Assembly: GCF_028372415.1 (NCBI RefSeq)
Contig: NC_092876.1
Location: forward strand, 221,885,528 to 221,949,527
Direction of reading: 5' to 3'
Source: Notamacropus eugenii
Taxonomy: Eukaryota; Chordata; Mammalia; Diprotodontia; Macropodidae
Length of the DNA: 64,000 bases
This document shows positions 10,925-21,520 of this stretch, in pieces. How positions within the stretch are numbered: position 1 is the stretch's first letter; each line of letters starts with the position of its first letter. Position numbers and translations under genes: made by a program. The notes beneath the pieces were generated by a model. The model did not search any database and had not been told where the DNA came from. It worked only from the letters and a program-made list of their open reading frames with translations.

Positions 10925-11387
10925 TGCTAGCACAGGTTCTTAGATCTGCTTTTCTAAAAAGAAAGCAACTTTTGAGGGGTCAACAGTATTCTTTAATCAC
11001 ACATACCAATAGAGAAAATACAAGCAAAGAAATAAAAACCAACAGACAGGCCTTCTGTCTGACCATAAGCAATACATACATCACAGATCAACAGATAGAT
11101 CCAGCTGTCTGATCATTACATACGTGCATGATTACCAGAAAGACACGCACCATTCAAAGCTGGGGAACTCCTTAACAGCTACCCAGAATCTCATCTGACA
11201 CAGAAAAATAAACCCCCAAAGCAAAACTTCCTATCAGAATATATATACACTTTTCAGAGTCAGAGGGCACAACCCCCCAGTGCCTCATTAGCAATTAACA
11301 GAACAAGTCTCCCCAAATCAAGCTTCCCTTAATGGGCTCTACTTGAGGCCTATTAATGGGCAGGGAAGATCTTTAACTTGAATTACA
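10925..11387 (-). mobile_element. LTR fossil, family B (copy 1)
   Basis: Read on the minus strand it runs from TGTAATTC to GCTAGCA, with the 5' block TTAATAGGCCTCAAGTAG, a TATA-like AGTGTATATATATTC and a U5-like end GTTGACCCCTCAAAAG. The same blocks recur in plus orientation at 16827-17273. No internal region; a solo LTR. No clear target duplication. Confidence 0.6.
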
Positions 11388-12588
11388 ATAGGGAGAAATA
11401 TAGATTGTTTATTGATTGTTTATATAGCACCTGGGGATACCCTTTATCCATATTTAGGGAAAACTAGATTAAAGCTATACCTTTATTTAAGAGAATTATT
11501 CTAAATTAACTCCAGGTGAGGCAATAAACCTGAAATAGAAAATTACTCTCCTGGATCAGCCCCCAGGATTAAACCTCTGGCATATGTGAACCCAGAGGAT
11601 TTGGGAAGCTTGGGCTATGGGTTATATTTTAGGTACTCATTTGGAACATAAGGAGTTGAATTCCAGTTAATTTTAATCACTCAGTCTCCCCATGTATCGG
11701 AGACTCATTTAAGCTTTTAATTTTTTTTTCTTTTTCTTTTAGGTAGCTTATTTTGTCCTATCATGGGATAAGTGAGTACAATTCATCTGAGTCTACGTTT
11801 TGGATTGTCTTATGAACTCCAGATAATCCACTGGATGAATTGTTGTCTGGGATCTTCAGTTGACATATGTGCTGCAGGGATCCATCAGGGAAATTGATTT
11901 TTCACCTGAGGGTAAGGAGTCAACTTCTAATCCATCTCAAGTAACAAATGCCTTTTAGTAGGAATCCTGTACATTTTGGGAACTCATGATATTTTATTTT
12001 AGTCTATTTTATTTTGAGGTTTTTTTTGAGCTGGATTATTTGTCTTAGCAAGGAACAAGTTAGTATATCTCATAGACAGGAGTTTAATTGTTGAGGAAGA
12101 TTGGAGAAAAGAGTCTAACAGTGGAAGATCCAGAGAGTCCCTGAATTATTTAAGTGCCCTGTTCAATTTGAAGAGTCTTTTCCCTGTGTAGTCCGAAGAC
12201 AGACCAACAAGCATGATTTGGCAAGAAAGAGGAAAATAGTAAATATATGCATTTCTACAATTTTTTTTTTCACCTAGGAATTAGTAATACTTGCAGTATA
12301 ATAGAAATAATACTTAATCTGGATTCAGAGTGTTTGGGTTTGAGTACAGAATATGCACAATGAGTGAAAGAAATAATAAACATAAATACATATGTAACTA
12401 TAGTATTCTGGCCAGTATCACAGCCCATGTCACTTCAAACACATTGCTTATCTGGAAACTCACCCTTACTCCATTTCACATCTGGTACTAATTAAAGTTT
12501 CTTTTCTCAATATTTCTCTTCAAAATTAGTCCTCTTCTTTTGTCTTATTTTTAATAATAACAGAAAACAGTCTTTCCAAAGTGCGATG
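11388..12588. other. Intergenic, nothing recognised
   Basis: AT-rich. No open frame of note and no clear repeat. Confidence 0.4.
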
Positions 12589-12589
12589 T

Positions 12590-13480
12590 AATCGTCAGTT
12601 CTTCATCAAGCTTAACCTCTCTGCAGCTTTTGACACTGTTTAATCACCTCTTCTCTTTGATACTTTCTTTTCCAGGTCTTTGTGATACTTGTCTCCTAGT
12701 TTTCCTACCTGTCTGATCATTCCTTGCTGGATCATTCTGGTTGGTCCCATTAGCCACCAGTGTCCCCTAAAGCTCTATCTTGCCTTTTTTCTCCTCTCCC
12801 CCTACACTATTTCATTTGATAATATCATTAGCTCCCTGGGAGTCAATCCATTTATCCACCTCTAATCTCTCTCATCATCTCCAGTTTCATATCTCCAACA
12901 ACCTACTAGACATCTTGAATTGGTTCTTCTGTCAGAATCTAAACTCTACATGTCCAGAAAGTGAAACCATCATCTTTCCCCCAGTCCTCTCTCTTCCTAA
13001 CTTTTTTAGTGCTTTTAACGGTACCACCATCCTCCCAGTCATGCAACTTTGCAACCTGGATGACATCTTCAACTCCTATTCTACCTTCTAAATACTTGTC
13101 ATGTATGACTCCTTCTTTCCCTCTGACACTATCATCATTCTGGTCCATCACCTCACAACTGTACTACTGCAACTGCCATCTGGTTGGTCTCTCTTCCTCA
13201 AGTCTCTTCCCACTCCAGTCGTCTCCACTCAGCTATCACATTGATTTTCCTTTGCATAGATCTGGTCATATACACACACCACAACCCCCAACTCTTTAAT
13301 AATTTCCAGTGACTACTTGTTACGTCCAGTCAAATAAAAACCCTCTATTTAGTTTTTAAAATTTTTTATAACCTGGCCTCTTCTTTACTTCCCTCCACAG
13401 AGTAAATGGAGGGGAACAAAATTTTGTTCTTCTTTAAATAGGATGATCCTCCCAAATCTGGGCATTTTCACCAGCTATTT
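12590..13480 (+). mobile_element. L2 LINE, ORF2 C-terminal half and 3' region
   Basis: CTCTGCAGCTTTTGACACTG encodes the L2 reverse-transcriptase text SAAFDT; downstream are HISNNLLDILNW and CAACTGCCATCTGGTTGGTC (CNCHLVGL), all in L2 order. Frames are broken. Confidence 0.8.
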
Positions 13481-13679
13481 CCCATGTCTAGAATTTTCTC
13501 TTTCCTAATATTTGCCAAAATTAAACATTATAAATGTGGAATTATCAACTATCTGCTAAAATACTTCAGCTATGTCAGTACTCTGGCCTTTATTTACATG
13601 TTTTGTCCTAAGGAAAAAAAAAGATTTTTTTTCTTTCAACATGGGAAATTGAGATTTCCTGTTAACTAACTCTGAAGTT

Positions 13680-13922
13680 GTTTCATATAAACCATTAGAT
13701 AATATAATAATATCTAACATTAAGCTTTGCCAGTCACTTTATGAATATTTTTTAATTTGATTCTCATGACAATTCTGTTAAATAGGTGCTATTATTATTC
13801 TCATTTTATAGGCGAGGAAACTGAGGCTGAGAGATAAAGCTGTAAGTATCTGAGGCAGGATTCAAAGTCAAGGCTTTCTGACTCCCAAGTCTGGCACTCC
13901 ATGAACTATGTCATCTAGTAGC
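13680..13922 (-). repeat. MIR SINE
   Basis: Antisense MIR: GGTGCTATTATTATTCTCAT, GAGGAAACTGAGGCTGAGAG, and ACTCCCAAGTCTGGCACTCC in order. Confidence 0.8.
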
Positions 13923-14139
13923 CTTTGAACAATGGAAGGGGCTGCAACCAAAGTTCTGCCATAGGCCTGGCACAAAGAATAAAATGAGTGTTACTTGGGC
14001 TATTTATTTTGCAGTGTTGTGTATTGAGTATACTCATTAAGTTCTCATTCTGTGTCAGGAATGTAGGGCCTGGTTGGGATGAAGTCTGTGGCGAAAGGAG
14101 ATGAGGGAGATGACATGAGTGGGGTTGCTGAATGATTCT

Positions 14140-14670
14140 TAATACCAGACCAAAACCTCTGGCTTGACAAGTCCTTTCCAGGGCTCTCCATCCACCTTTG
14201 GTATGCATATGTCCCCCCACTCTTACCTGTGCCTTCGAGAAGCTGTAGCAGGCACAGGAGCCACACCCCAGTAAAACCAGGTTGAGAATAATCAAAAGGA
14301 CTCAAACCTGTTGGTGAGTTAGGGGATGTCTACTCCCAGCATGTGAAGACCTCCTCCCACCCCAGGAATGGGCAGATGAGAACAATTTGTTCCCCTGACC
14401 ATGAAGATGACTGAGGCAGGTGCTGAGGAGTGCTCAGAGCTCGGTCAGACATTGAAGATGCCAAAATTAATCCACTGCATCTCCGGTCCATCACCAGTTG
14501 TCTTGACTTTTGTCTTGCCACTGGACTTTGATGACTGGAAGAGAGAGTGAGATTGACAGCTCTGTGCAACTCTGACTCACTTAAATCCAATGCAAGCATG
14601 AATCAAGATATCACCCTGTGATATCATTGGACCTCTTGGAAAAACAAAGGAAGAACAACAATGCCAGATT
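14140..14670 (+). repeat. RTE-like repeat, long copy
   Basis: Long copy of a family seen at least eight times here. Diagnostic blocks: GATGAGAACAATTTGTTCCC, CACTGGACTTTGATGACT, ACTCACTTAAATCCAATGC and a tail ending GGAAGAACAACAA. Name provisional (RTE clade or an RTE-tailed SINE). Confidence 0.6.
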
Positions 14671-14774
14671 TCTGGGTCTTTCATGAAAAGGCTCTAAGCT
14701 CCCCATGAAGCAATTTGTCCTGTGGAAGTAAAATGCTGTAATGGACATATCTGAGTGTGAATGTGGAACACCGT

Positions 14775-14949
14775 TATCTCCCATCACAAAATCAGTGATG
14801 GAAAGAGATAGAGCTGGAATGGACTTTAGCAGTCATCGAATCCAGCTTCCTCATTTTACAAAAGGAAACTGAGAGTCATGAAGGTTTAATGACTTGTTAG
14901 GTCATTTAAGTAGTAGTCAAAGTAGAACTTGAAACCTGGTGCTCTGACT
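14775..14949 (-). repeat. MIR-like SINE
   Basis: Antisense CORE-SINE (TTCCTCATTTTACAAAAGGA, GTGCTCTGACTCTTTCCATT), interrupted at its end by the SINE at 14961. Confidence 0.65.
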
Positions 14950-14960
14950 CTTTCCATTGT

Positions 14961-15308
14961 GTTGTCGCTGTTCAGTTCTTTCAGTTATGTCCAATTCTTT
15001 GTGACCTGGAATGGAGACCATGGAGTGGTTTGCCACTTCCTTCTCCAGGTCATTTTACAGATGAGGAAACTGAGGCAAATAGGGTGAACTGACTCACCCA
15101 GGGTCACTGCTACTATCATCATTAAAATCATAAAATTCAGCTTCAAGAGAAGGGGTTATCCTGAGGCTAGAGAACCAGTACCACATCACACAAACAAAAG
15201 TGACTTGCCCAGGGTCACACAGCTAGTGTCTGAGGAAAATTTGAACCCATGGAGATGAAGCTTCCTGACTTCAAGTCCACCTCTATCCACTGCACCATCC
15301 AGATGGCC
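14961..15308 (-). repeat. Marsupial SINE with extra internal segment (copy 1)
   Basis: Insertion framed by an exact 11-bp target duplication CTTTCCATTGT (14950-14960 and 15309-15319). Both ends are ordinary marsupial tRNA/CORE SINE (GTTGTCGCTGTTCAG ... CACTGCACCATCCAGATGGC), but the middle carries about 85 bp (15106-15190) absent from the other SINEs in the window. The target duplication shows the whole 348 bp inserted as one unit. Confidence 0.85.
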
Positions 15309-15787
15309 CTTTCCATTGTACCAAATGCCTATTTGCATTTGCTTTCCCTAGAACCTTGCTGGCAAAAATAGGGTGTTTCTCCCCCTTCATTTGCATAGGG
15401 ACTTTCAAGCACAGACCTAACAAGGGTAAAGTTGTTTTATGTTTATCAGGAATCCAAGTGGGAAAGATTCCTGTCTCCTAGCATGTAGGTTCCCAGTTCT
15501 CTTTAATATACAACTTTTCTTTTTTTAAATTTTATTTTTGATAAAGCTGCCATTCTTTTCTTGGATTCAATACAACAAATTTTGGCTGAAGCAACTACCA
15601 ACTTAATTAGCAACTAATGTAGCAACTTGTAGTAAACATCAACATTTGTCTATGTCATAAGGGAAAAAAGACACCCACATCAAGAAAATGGCAGCTACAT
15701 TACAATATAAAACCCACATGAAGATAAGTTCTTAAAGCTGCTACTAACCAAGACATGGAAATATCACTAATTATTACTGATAGCCTT

Positions 15788-16020
15788 GTTGTTGTGTCAT
15801 TTCAGTCCTGTCCAACTCTCTGTGACCCCATTTAGGGTTTTCTTGGCAGAGATACTGGAGTTGTTTGCTATTTCTTTCTCCAGCTCATTTTATGATGAGG
15901 AACTGAGGCAAACAGGGTGAACTGACTTACCCAGGGTCACTGCTACTATCATTATTAAAATCACAAAGTTCAGTTTCATGAGAGGAGGTTACCCCCAGGC
16001 TAGAGAACCGTACCACATCG
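15788..16020 (-). repeat. Marsupial SINE with same extra segment (copy 2)
   Basis: Starts TTGTTGTTGTGTCATTTCAG and follows the usual SINE to GGGTCAC. It then runs into the same segment as the copy at 14961 (15939-16020, ending GAGAACCGTACCACATC) and stops there. Confidence 0.75.
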
Positions 16021-16044
16021 CTATTCAGGAAGTACACAGAGTGA

Positions 16045-16220
16045 TGAACAGAAACAGGTCAGTCAATAAATAGTACATATTGAGTCTATGCTATGAGTGA
16101 AGCACTACGTTAAGAACCAAGAGGGGTTCACAAATATATATAAAACATGTCCCCTCTTCTAGAGGATTACTACTTAGGGAACCACAAAAAGGGAACAAGT
16201 AATACTAAGTATTAAATGTG
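16045..16220 (-). repeat. L2 3' tail
   Basis: Degraded antisense L2 end (CATATTGAGTCTATGCTATG, then CCCCTCTTCTAGAGGATTAC). Confidence 0.45.
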
Positions 16221-16826
16221 TCAAATGAATCTAATGTGAAATAAATATAATATTAGTTGTGAGAAGAGACAGAAAAGTATCTTAGGATGGTCAGAGGAAG
16301 TTTCACTGAGGGAGCAGTTTATATTGAACTTGCCAGGTGAGTAGCATTTACATGGTATAATTAAGGAGGATTTTGTTATCCTTTGTAGAGTTTAGTTTCT
16401 CAGGATCCATGGCCATGGCAATATCTAGTTTCCAGGTGTTAGATAATAACTCCTAGAATAGCCCCAAGGTCCCTAGATAGTAATTCCTAGAATCATAGTG
16501 ACAGACAGTTCTACTGACACTGTGCAGTGAGATACAGGGATGACATAAGTAATATTTGCTATGCTTCCACAGAATGATGATATTACTAAAGTTAACCTGT
16601 AAGCTTCATGTTGGCAAAGTGCCTTCTTTGTCTGTTGCCCTATAAAGCAAGTAGGCACTGATCAACAAGTGGGCAATCTATAGGGGAACCAAATAGGGGA
16701 ACTCATTTGGGATTTAAGTAATGCATAGAGGAACGCATGTACCTGCCTCAACTGGCCCCCATTGAGACTTGAGGGGATTTAGGGGAGCGGACAAACTGCT
16801 CCTGACCATAGAGATGAAAGGTTGGG
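16221..16826. other. Intergenic, nothing recognised
   Basis: No coding sequence or named repeat. May contain more of an LTR element adjoining the copy at 16827, not demonstrable by eye. Confidence 0.4.
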
Positions 16827-17273
16827 TAACAATGATTAGATCTTCCTTGATCGTTAATAGGCCTCAAGTACCTTTTGTTAATTTCTGTTGAGGACTGGGT
16901 CTGAGGGTGATGCCCTCCAGCTCTGAAAAGTGCATAAATACTCTGAGGTAAAGTTTTACTTTGCGGTTTATTTTTAGAAGAAGGTTTGTGTGCCAGATGA
17001 GACTCTGGGAAGCCACTAAGGAGCCCTCTGGCTTTGAAAACCCAGATGTTGGTGCTTCTTTCTCTGGTAATGATGTATGTATTGCCTATGGTCAAACAGT
17101 TGGAAGCCCTGTCTGTTGATCTTTATTTCTCTGTTTCTATTTTCTCTGAAGTTCAGGGTGCTGACTTTTTCCCCTGAACTAAGTGAATGATCTGTGTGCT
17201 TGATTAAAGTGATTGTTGACCCCTCAAAAATTGCCTTTCCTTTAGAAAAGCAGATCAAGGAACCTGCACAGCA
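16827..17273 (+). mobile_element. LTR fossil, family B (copy 2)
   Basis: Shares with 10925-11387 (opposite strand) the blocks TAGATCTTCC, TTAATAGGCCTCAAGTA, CTGAAAAGTGCATAAATACT (TATA-like), GCGGTTTATTTTTAG and TTGACCCCTCAAAAA, ending AACCTGCACAGCA. Solo LTR, clearly diverged from copy 1. Confidence 0.6.
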
Positions 17274-17675
17274 GGCCTCCTGTGTACACTGGGGTCCCTG
17301 CTGATACAGGTAGTTGCTTCCCTTTGTTGTGGCCCCTTCAAAAAGGGTTGTTAGGAAATGTTGTAGGAGTTGGAGCTCCCATTATCAGCAACCGCTTTTG
17401 AGAACACTAAACTAGAATAAAGTAAGATTATTAACCCCTTTGAAGGTGTCTTCCTCTGCTTTCTATCCAGATCAAGAGTAGATCTGTTAGAGGCTAGAAT
17501 CCAAAAACTCCAGTCTCCTGTGTGTTATTTGTGAAACACATGGGTAGAGAAGAGAAGAGACAGAGTTCTAAGAGTTCTTTGCTTTTTTTTATCTTGGCTC
17601 TGAAGTCTACAGATCTCTTCTCAAATAATGTTTTTAAGTGCATAATATAAAATACATAGGATTATGAACTAAACT
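17274..17675. other. Intergenic, nothing recognised
   Basis: No gene or clear repeat. Confidence 0.4.
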
Positions 17676-17676
17676 T

Positions 17677-17927
17677 GGCATCTAGGTGGCGCAGTGGATA
17701 AAGCACAAGGTCTATAGTCCGGAAAACCTCAATTTAAATCTGATCTCAGACGCTTACTACCTGTGTGACCCTGGGCAAGTCACTTAACCTTGTTTGCCTC
17801 AGTTTCCTTATCTGTCAAATGAGCTGGAGAAGGAAATGGCAAAGCAGTCCAGTGTCTTTGCCAAGGAAACCTCAAATGCAGTCACAAAGAGCTGGACATG
17901 CCTGAACAACAACAAAGAAGAAGTAAA
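17677..17927 (+). repeat. Marsupial tRNA/CORE SINE, full length
   Basis: Complete plus-strand copy: CATCTAGGTGGCGCAGTGGA, CTGTGTGACCCTGGGCAAGT, GAGCTGGAGAAGGAAATGGC and tail CCTGAACAACAACAAAG. A useful reference for the ordinary SINE in this window. Confidence 0.9.
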
Positions 17928-18089
17928 CCAATTTATTGAAATACAGTTATCAAGATACATATTTTTTTAAATTCATAGATTACACTTCAAGAACTCTTGC
18001 TCTAAGGGAGTGAAGTTTAGGTGATGGGAGAGTGCAAAGGTATAATACTGGAATAATGAGTAGACTATTCAGTAGAAGTAGCCTATTCA

Positions 18090-18245
18090 TCTTGAGGAAT
18101 TACAGAACTTAAGACTGGAAAGATGAAACTAGATGGTGGAAGATCTTAGCTATCACAATCTCAGAATAAGGAGTTTGGATTTTATCTTATAGGCAATGAG
18201 AACCACTGAAGATATTTAAGCAGGTGGATAGCATAATGAAAGTGC
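18090..18245 (-). repeat. L2 fragment
   Basis: AAGGAGTTTGGATTTTATCT followed by GGCAATGAGAACCACTGAAG is the antisense L2 ORF2-end block. Confidence 0.7.
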
Positions 18246-18429
18246 TATGTGGGGAAAGTTAAGCTAGCTATGATGCAGCTGAAACTCTTGTTAATACCAC
18301 CACATGTCATGAAGGGAATTGTTTCCCAGCCTGCTTTCTTGATCTCCAAAAACATTCTTCTGCAAGATGAATTCAACTCTGTAATTCATGTCCCCTTGGA
18401 TAATTCCCCAGCAGGGCTCATGCCCCTGA

Positions 18430-18595
18430 GCAGGGTCTCCTCACCCCCAATTTTCAGCTTCTTTTTATGTGTTGTCTCCTCCTTCACTTGTGAGCTTCTT
18501 CAGGGCAGAGATCATCATATGCCTTTTTTTGTATTCCTACCGCTTAGCACAGTGCCTGGTTCATAGTAGGTGCTTAAGAAGAGTTTATTGACTCT
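18430..18595 (+). repeat. L2-type 3' tail
   Basis: TGTGAGCTTCTTCAGGGCAG, TTAGCACAGTGCCTGG and TAGTAGGTGCTTAAG are the plus-strand L2 end. Confidence 0.8.
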
Positions 18596-18599
18596 GACA

Positions 18600-19970
18600 G
18601 ACTCTGAACATAGGCTCTCAAAAGATACCAAACTAAAAAGGCTTCAAATAAGGGTCTGGTAATGGACTACGGTATGTCTGCTGGGCAAGTCCCAACCAAG
18701 TGAAATTCTGAGAGGCTAATCACATGGCTGGCCACAGGATGATGACATTTTCAGCCACATTAACTCTTAAATACCCATTCACTAAAGAAAAGTTGGAATG
18801 TGCTTTGGTAGAGGAGATATCCATGCCTACAAACCTAAACCTTCTTAAAAATTACTTCAGTACTTGAAGTAATTGGCCTGAAATATACAGGACATATTGG
18901 AAATGTCAAAGATCAAAAGCATTTCAACTTGTTCCCTGCCCCCTCATCCCCCACTGCCCTACCCCTTCCTCACCACCTTTCTCCCACACCTTCCTTGAAA
19001 CACCATGAGGTTCTACATAGGCAGTTGGATGACGGCTGGCTTCTGAACATCTTGCTTCTCCATAGGCCAGCTACAAGTAGCCACAGGTATAGACAGGCTG
19101 CTGTACTTAGCGATATTGGCTGCAACCACTGCCTACCATTCAAAGAGACCTTACTACTTGTACTATTATGACAATCTAATCCCCTCATTGGTCACTGAGC
19201 AGGAAGAGCTAAAGACTCAATGACTATTTAAAAGGAAGTGACTTCACCCTCAGTGCTCTTTCTCTTCCAGATACAGATCCTGTCAGCCCTATTTCAAGGT
19301 GCTTCTGGGGGAACAGGGTGTTAGAGGGTGACTGCCTTATATCCCACTCCAGCTGCCAGGCAGCAGTGAATGCGTGGTATCTAATACACATGTGCAGCCT
19401 ATAAAAGCTTCACGTCCAAGCTTGGAGGCACCATTTTAAATTCAAGAGGTCCAAATGTTCTAGGTCTTTTTGACTGGAACTGACAGGTAGCAAGAACAGT
19501 TGCCAACAACTGCTCTAATGTTTCTGGAGAAGAAAACTACCAACAAGAGGAATGGTCCAAGCATGACTTGTTCTATCAGAAGATATGGACCTTTTTAAGA
19601 TGGTACAAATGCAGAATTGTTTAGGTGGTGCAGAACTGAGGTGAAATGTGGCATGCCTATTTAATGAGACCATAGAATGGATTTATATTTCAGAAAGATT
19701 ATCACTATGATTATAATTCAAGTTACCTGAATCCTATTTTAAATCTTTTCATCATTGTACCCCATGGGTCTTCTGTGTCCTTTTGCATTTCTTTTGTGTA
19801 TAGGAAATAAATACCTGTTCCATACGTTGAATACCTTTTCCATTTCTCTTTGGGGAGACTTGGATATGTTTCAGCACCTAAGTTTGCAACAAGTTTTCCC
19901 CAGGGCTCAAGAGCCAAAGCACAGGAGAAAAGGAAACTTAACTTAACCTCTCCTTAGAGCCTGGGTTTCC
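18600..19970. other. Intergenic, nothing recognised
   Basis: No supported gene. A TATA-like CTATAAAAGC near 19399 has no gene behind it. Confidence 0.4.
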
Positions 19971-19974
19971 CCCA

Positions 19975-20135
19975 GGGCTGTTGTTTGTCTTTCTTCTTAG
20001 AGAGGACCCATGACATCAGCAAGGTGAAGTCTTAACTTGCAAGTGAATTGGATTTAAGAGAAACAGGGAAGTACAAAGTCACCAGCCTCACTTAGGCTAA
20101 ACCTAATATGGACCAGTGAAAGGACCCGGTTAATG
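19975..20135 (-). repeat. RTE-like repeat, short copy
   Basis: Minus orientation: TTGTTTGTCTTTCTTCTTAG, GACCCATGACATCAGCAAGG, GTGAATTGGATTTAAG, matching the other family members. Confidence 0.7.
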
Positions 20136-20384
20136 GAAAAAGGAAAGTGGGAACAGTCCCCATTTCCCTTGGGCCCAACAGTAGTTCCTTAATGTTAGAA
20201 CTGTGATAGGGGTTGAGTGTGTCTATGTATCTTGCCTTCTCTGAGTGAATGTATTTCTTCTAAATTGCAAATCTTCCCTCAAGAGTTTTTGTGTGTGTCA
20301 GACCACACTGCAAAACTGTACAAATCCTTGGGCAAGAAGAACATCAAAGGGATTTTGCAGTTATGATTCTTTGTTATTAGCTCA

Positions 20385-20529
20385 CAGTATTGGTACAATT
20401 TAAAGCTGGGAGGGATCTCAACAATCAACTAGTCCAATTTTCTCATTTTACATAGGAGGAAACTGAGGTCCAGAGACAGTGTGTAACTTGACCAAAGTCA
20501 TACAGCTTGTAAGCAGAAGAGTTGGTGGT
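20385..20529 (-). repeat. MIR SINE, first part
   Basis: Antisense MIR (TTCTCATTTTACATAGGAGG, AAGTCATACAGCTTGTAAGC). It is interrupted by the LTR at 20530 and resumes at 20986-21045 (TTGAATCCAAGTCTTCTG). Confidence 0.75.
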
Positions 20530-20985
20530 TATAATGGTAATTTAAAGAATGTAACAGAAATTTAAATGGGAAGATCTTTCCCATCCATTAATAGGCCCAT
20601 GTGACCTCCCTGGGTCACATGGAAGTCTGAGTCACATGAAGCCTATGGTGGGAGGAGTTTGCTGAATGGGTGGAGCAGAACCAGGAGGAAGTTGAGGGAG
20701 CTGAGGGAGAGAGAAAGCAGGCAGCTGGCTAGTGTGAGTGGGAGAGCTTATTTGTGATTTGTTTAAGGGAGCTGGTTTGTGGGAAGGCTTGGGGATGGTA
20801 GTGCCCCCTGAATTGTTATTGTATGTTGATTTCTTTGTTACTATAATGGATTTGGTTTTCTGGTATCTGAATAAATATTTTGGTTCTGTCTTCCATGTGG
20901 AGAGTCTGGTTGTATTTCGTGATTCAGAATTGTGCTGACATATTCATGGCTACAACAGGTGCTGTAAATATCACATTGGCGCTAC
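20530..20985 (+). mobile_element. LTR fossil, family A (plus copy)
   Basis: Solo LTR inside a MIR, flanked by GGTGGT at 20524-20529 and 20986-20991. Shares with three minus-strand copies the 5' block AAATGGGAAGATCTTTCCCA / TTAATAGGCC, the polyadenylation region CTGAATAAATATTTTGG and the end block GTGCTGTAAATAT / TTGGCGCTAC. The 6-bp target duplication fits a beta-like (ERVK-type) element. No viral genes. Confidence 0.75.
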
Positions 20986-21094
20986 GGTGGTTGAATCCAA
21001 GTCTTCTGAATTTGGATTCATCACTCTATCCCACTGCTTCTTGGTGAAAATTATATTTTTCATAGTATTGTCTCAGCCATTCCCTGTCTTTGTG

Positions 21095-21240
21095 TCAAAG
21101 GTCAAAGGGCTCTTTCAGGTCCACTGAAAGAAGTGGGTTTTGAGCTGGTCCTTGAAAGATAAGTAGGGTTTACATAAGGAGAGAGGATAATAATCTAAAA
21201 CAAAGATAGGAATAAGCATTTCTTGTTTCCTTTTTATTTT
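21095..21240 (-). repeat. L2 fragment
   Basis: GGGTTTTGAGCTGGTCCTTG resembles the antisense L2 block; short and old. Confidence 0.45.
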
Positions 21241-21284
21241 TTTTTAAATTTTGACATTTAATTAGATGAATTCATTTTGGTAGG

Positions 21285-21520
21285 GCAGCTAGGTAGCACA
21301 GTAGATAAAGTGCTGGGCCTGGAATCAGGAAGACTCATCTTCATGATTTCAAATCTGGCCTCAGATACCTACTTAGGTATACCTTGGGCAAGTCACTTAA
21401 TTGTGTTCACCTCAGTTTCTTCATAGGTAAAAAAATGAGCAGGAGAAGAAAATGTGCTGTCTTTCCCAAGAAAACCCCAAATGGGGTCATGAAGTGTCTG
21501 ATACCACTGAACAACAAGGA
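21285..21520 (+). repeat. Marsupial tRNA/CORE SINE
   Basis: AGGGCAGCTAGGTAGCACAG to CCACTGAACAACAAGG, near full length. Confidence 0.9.
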
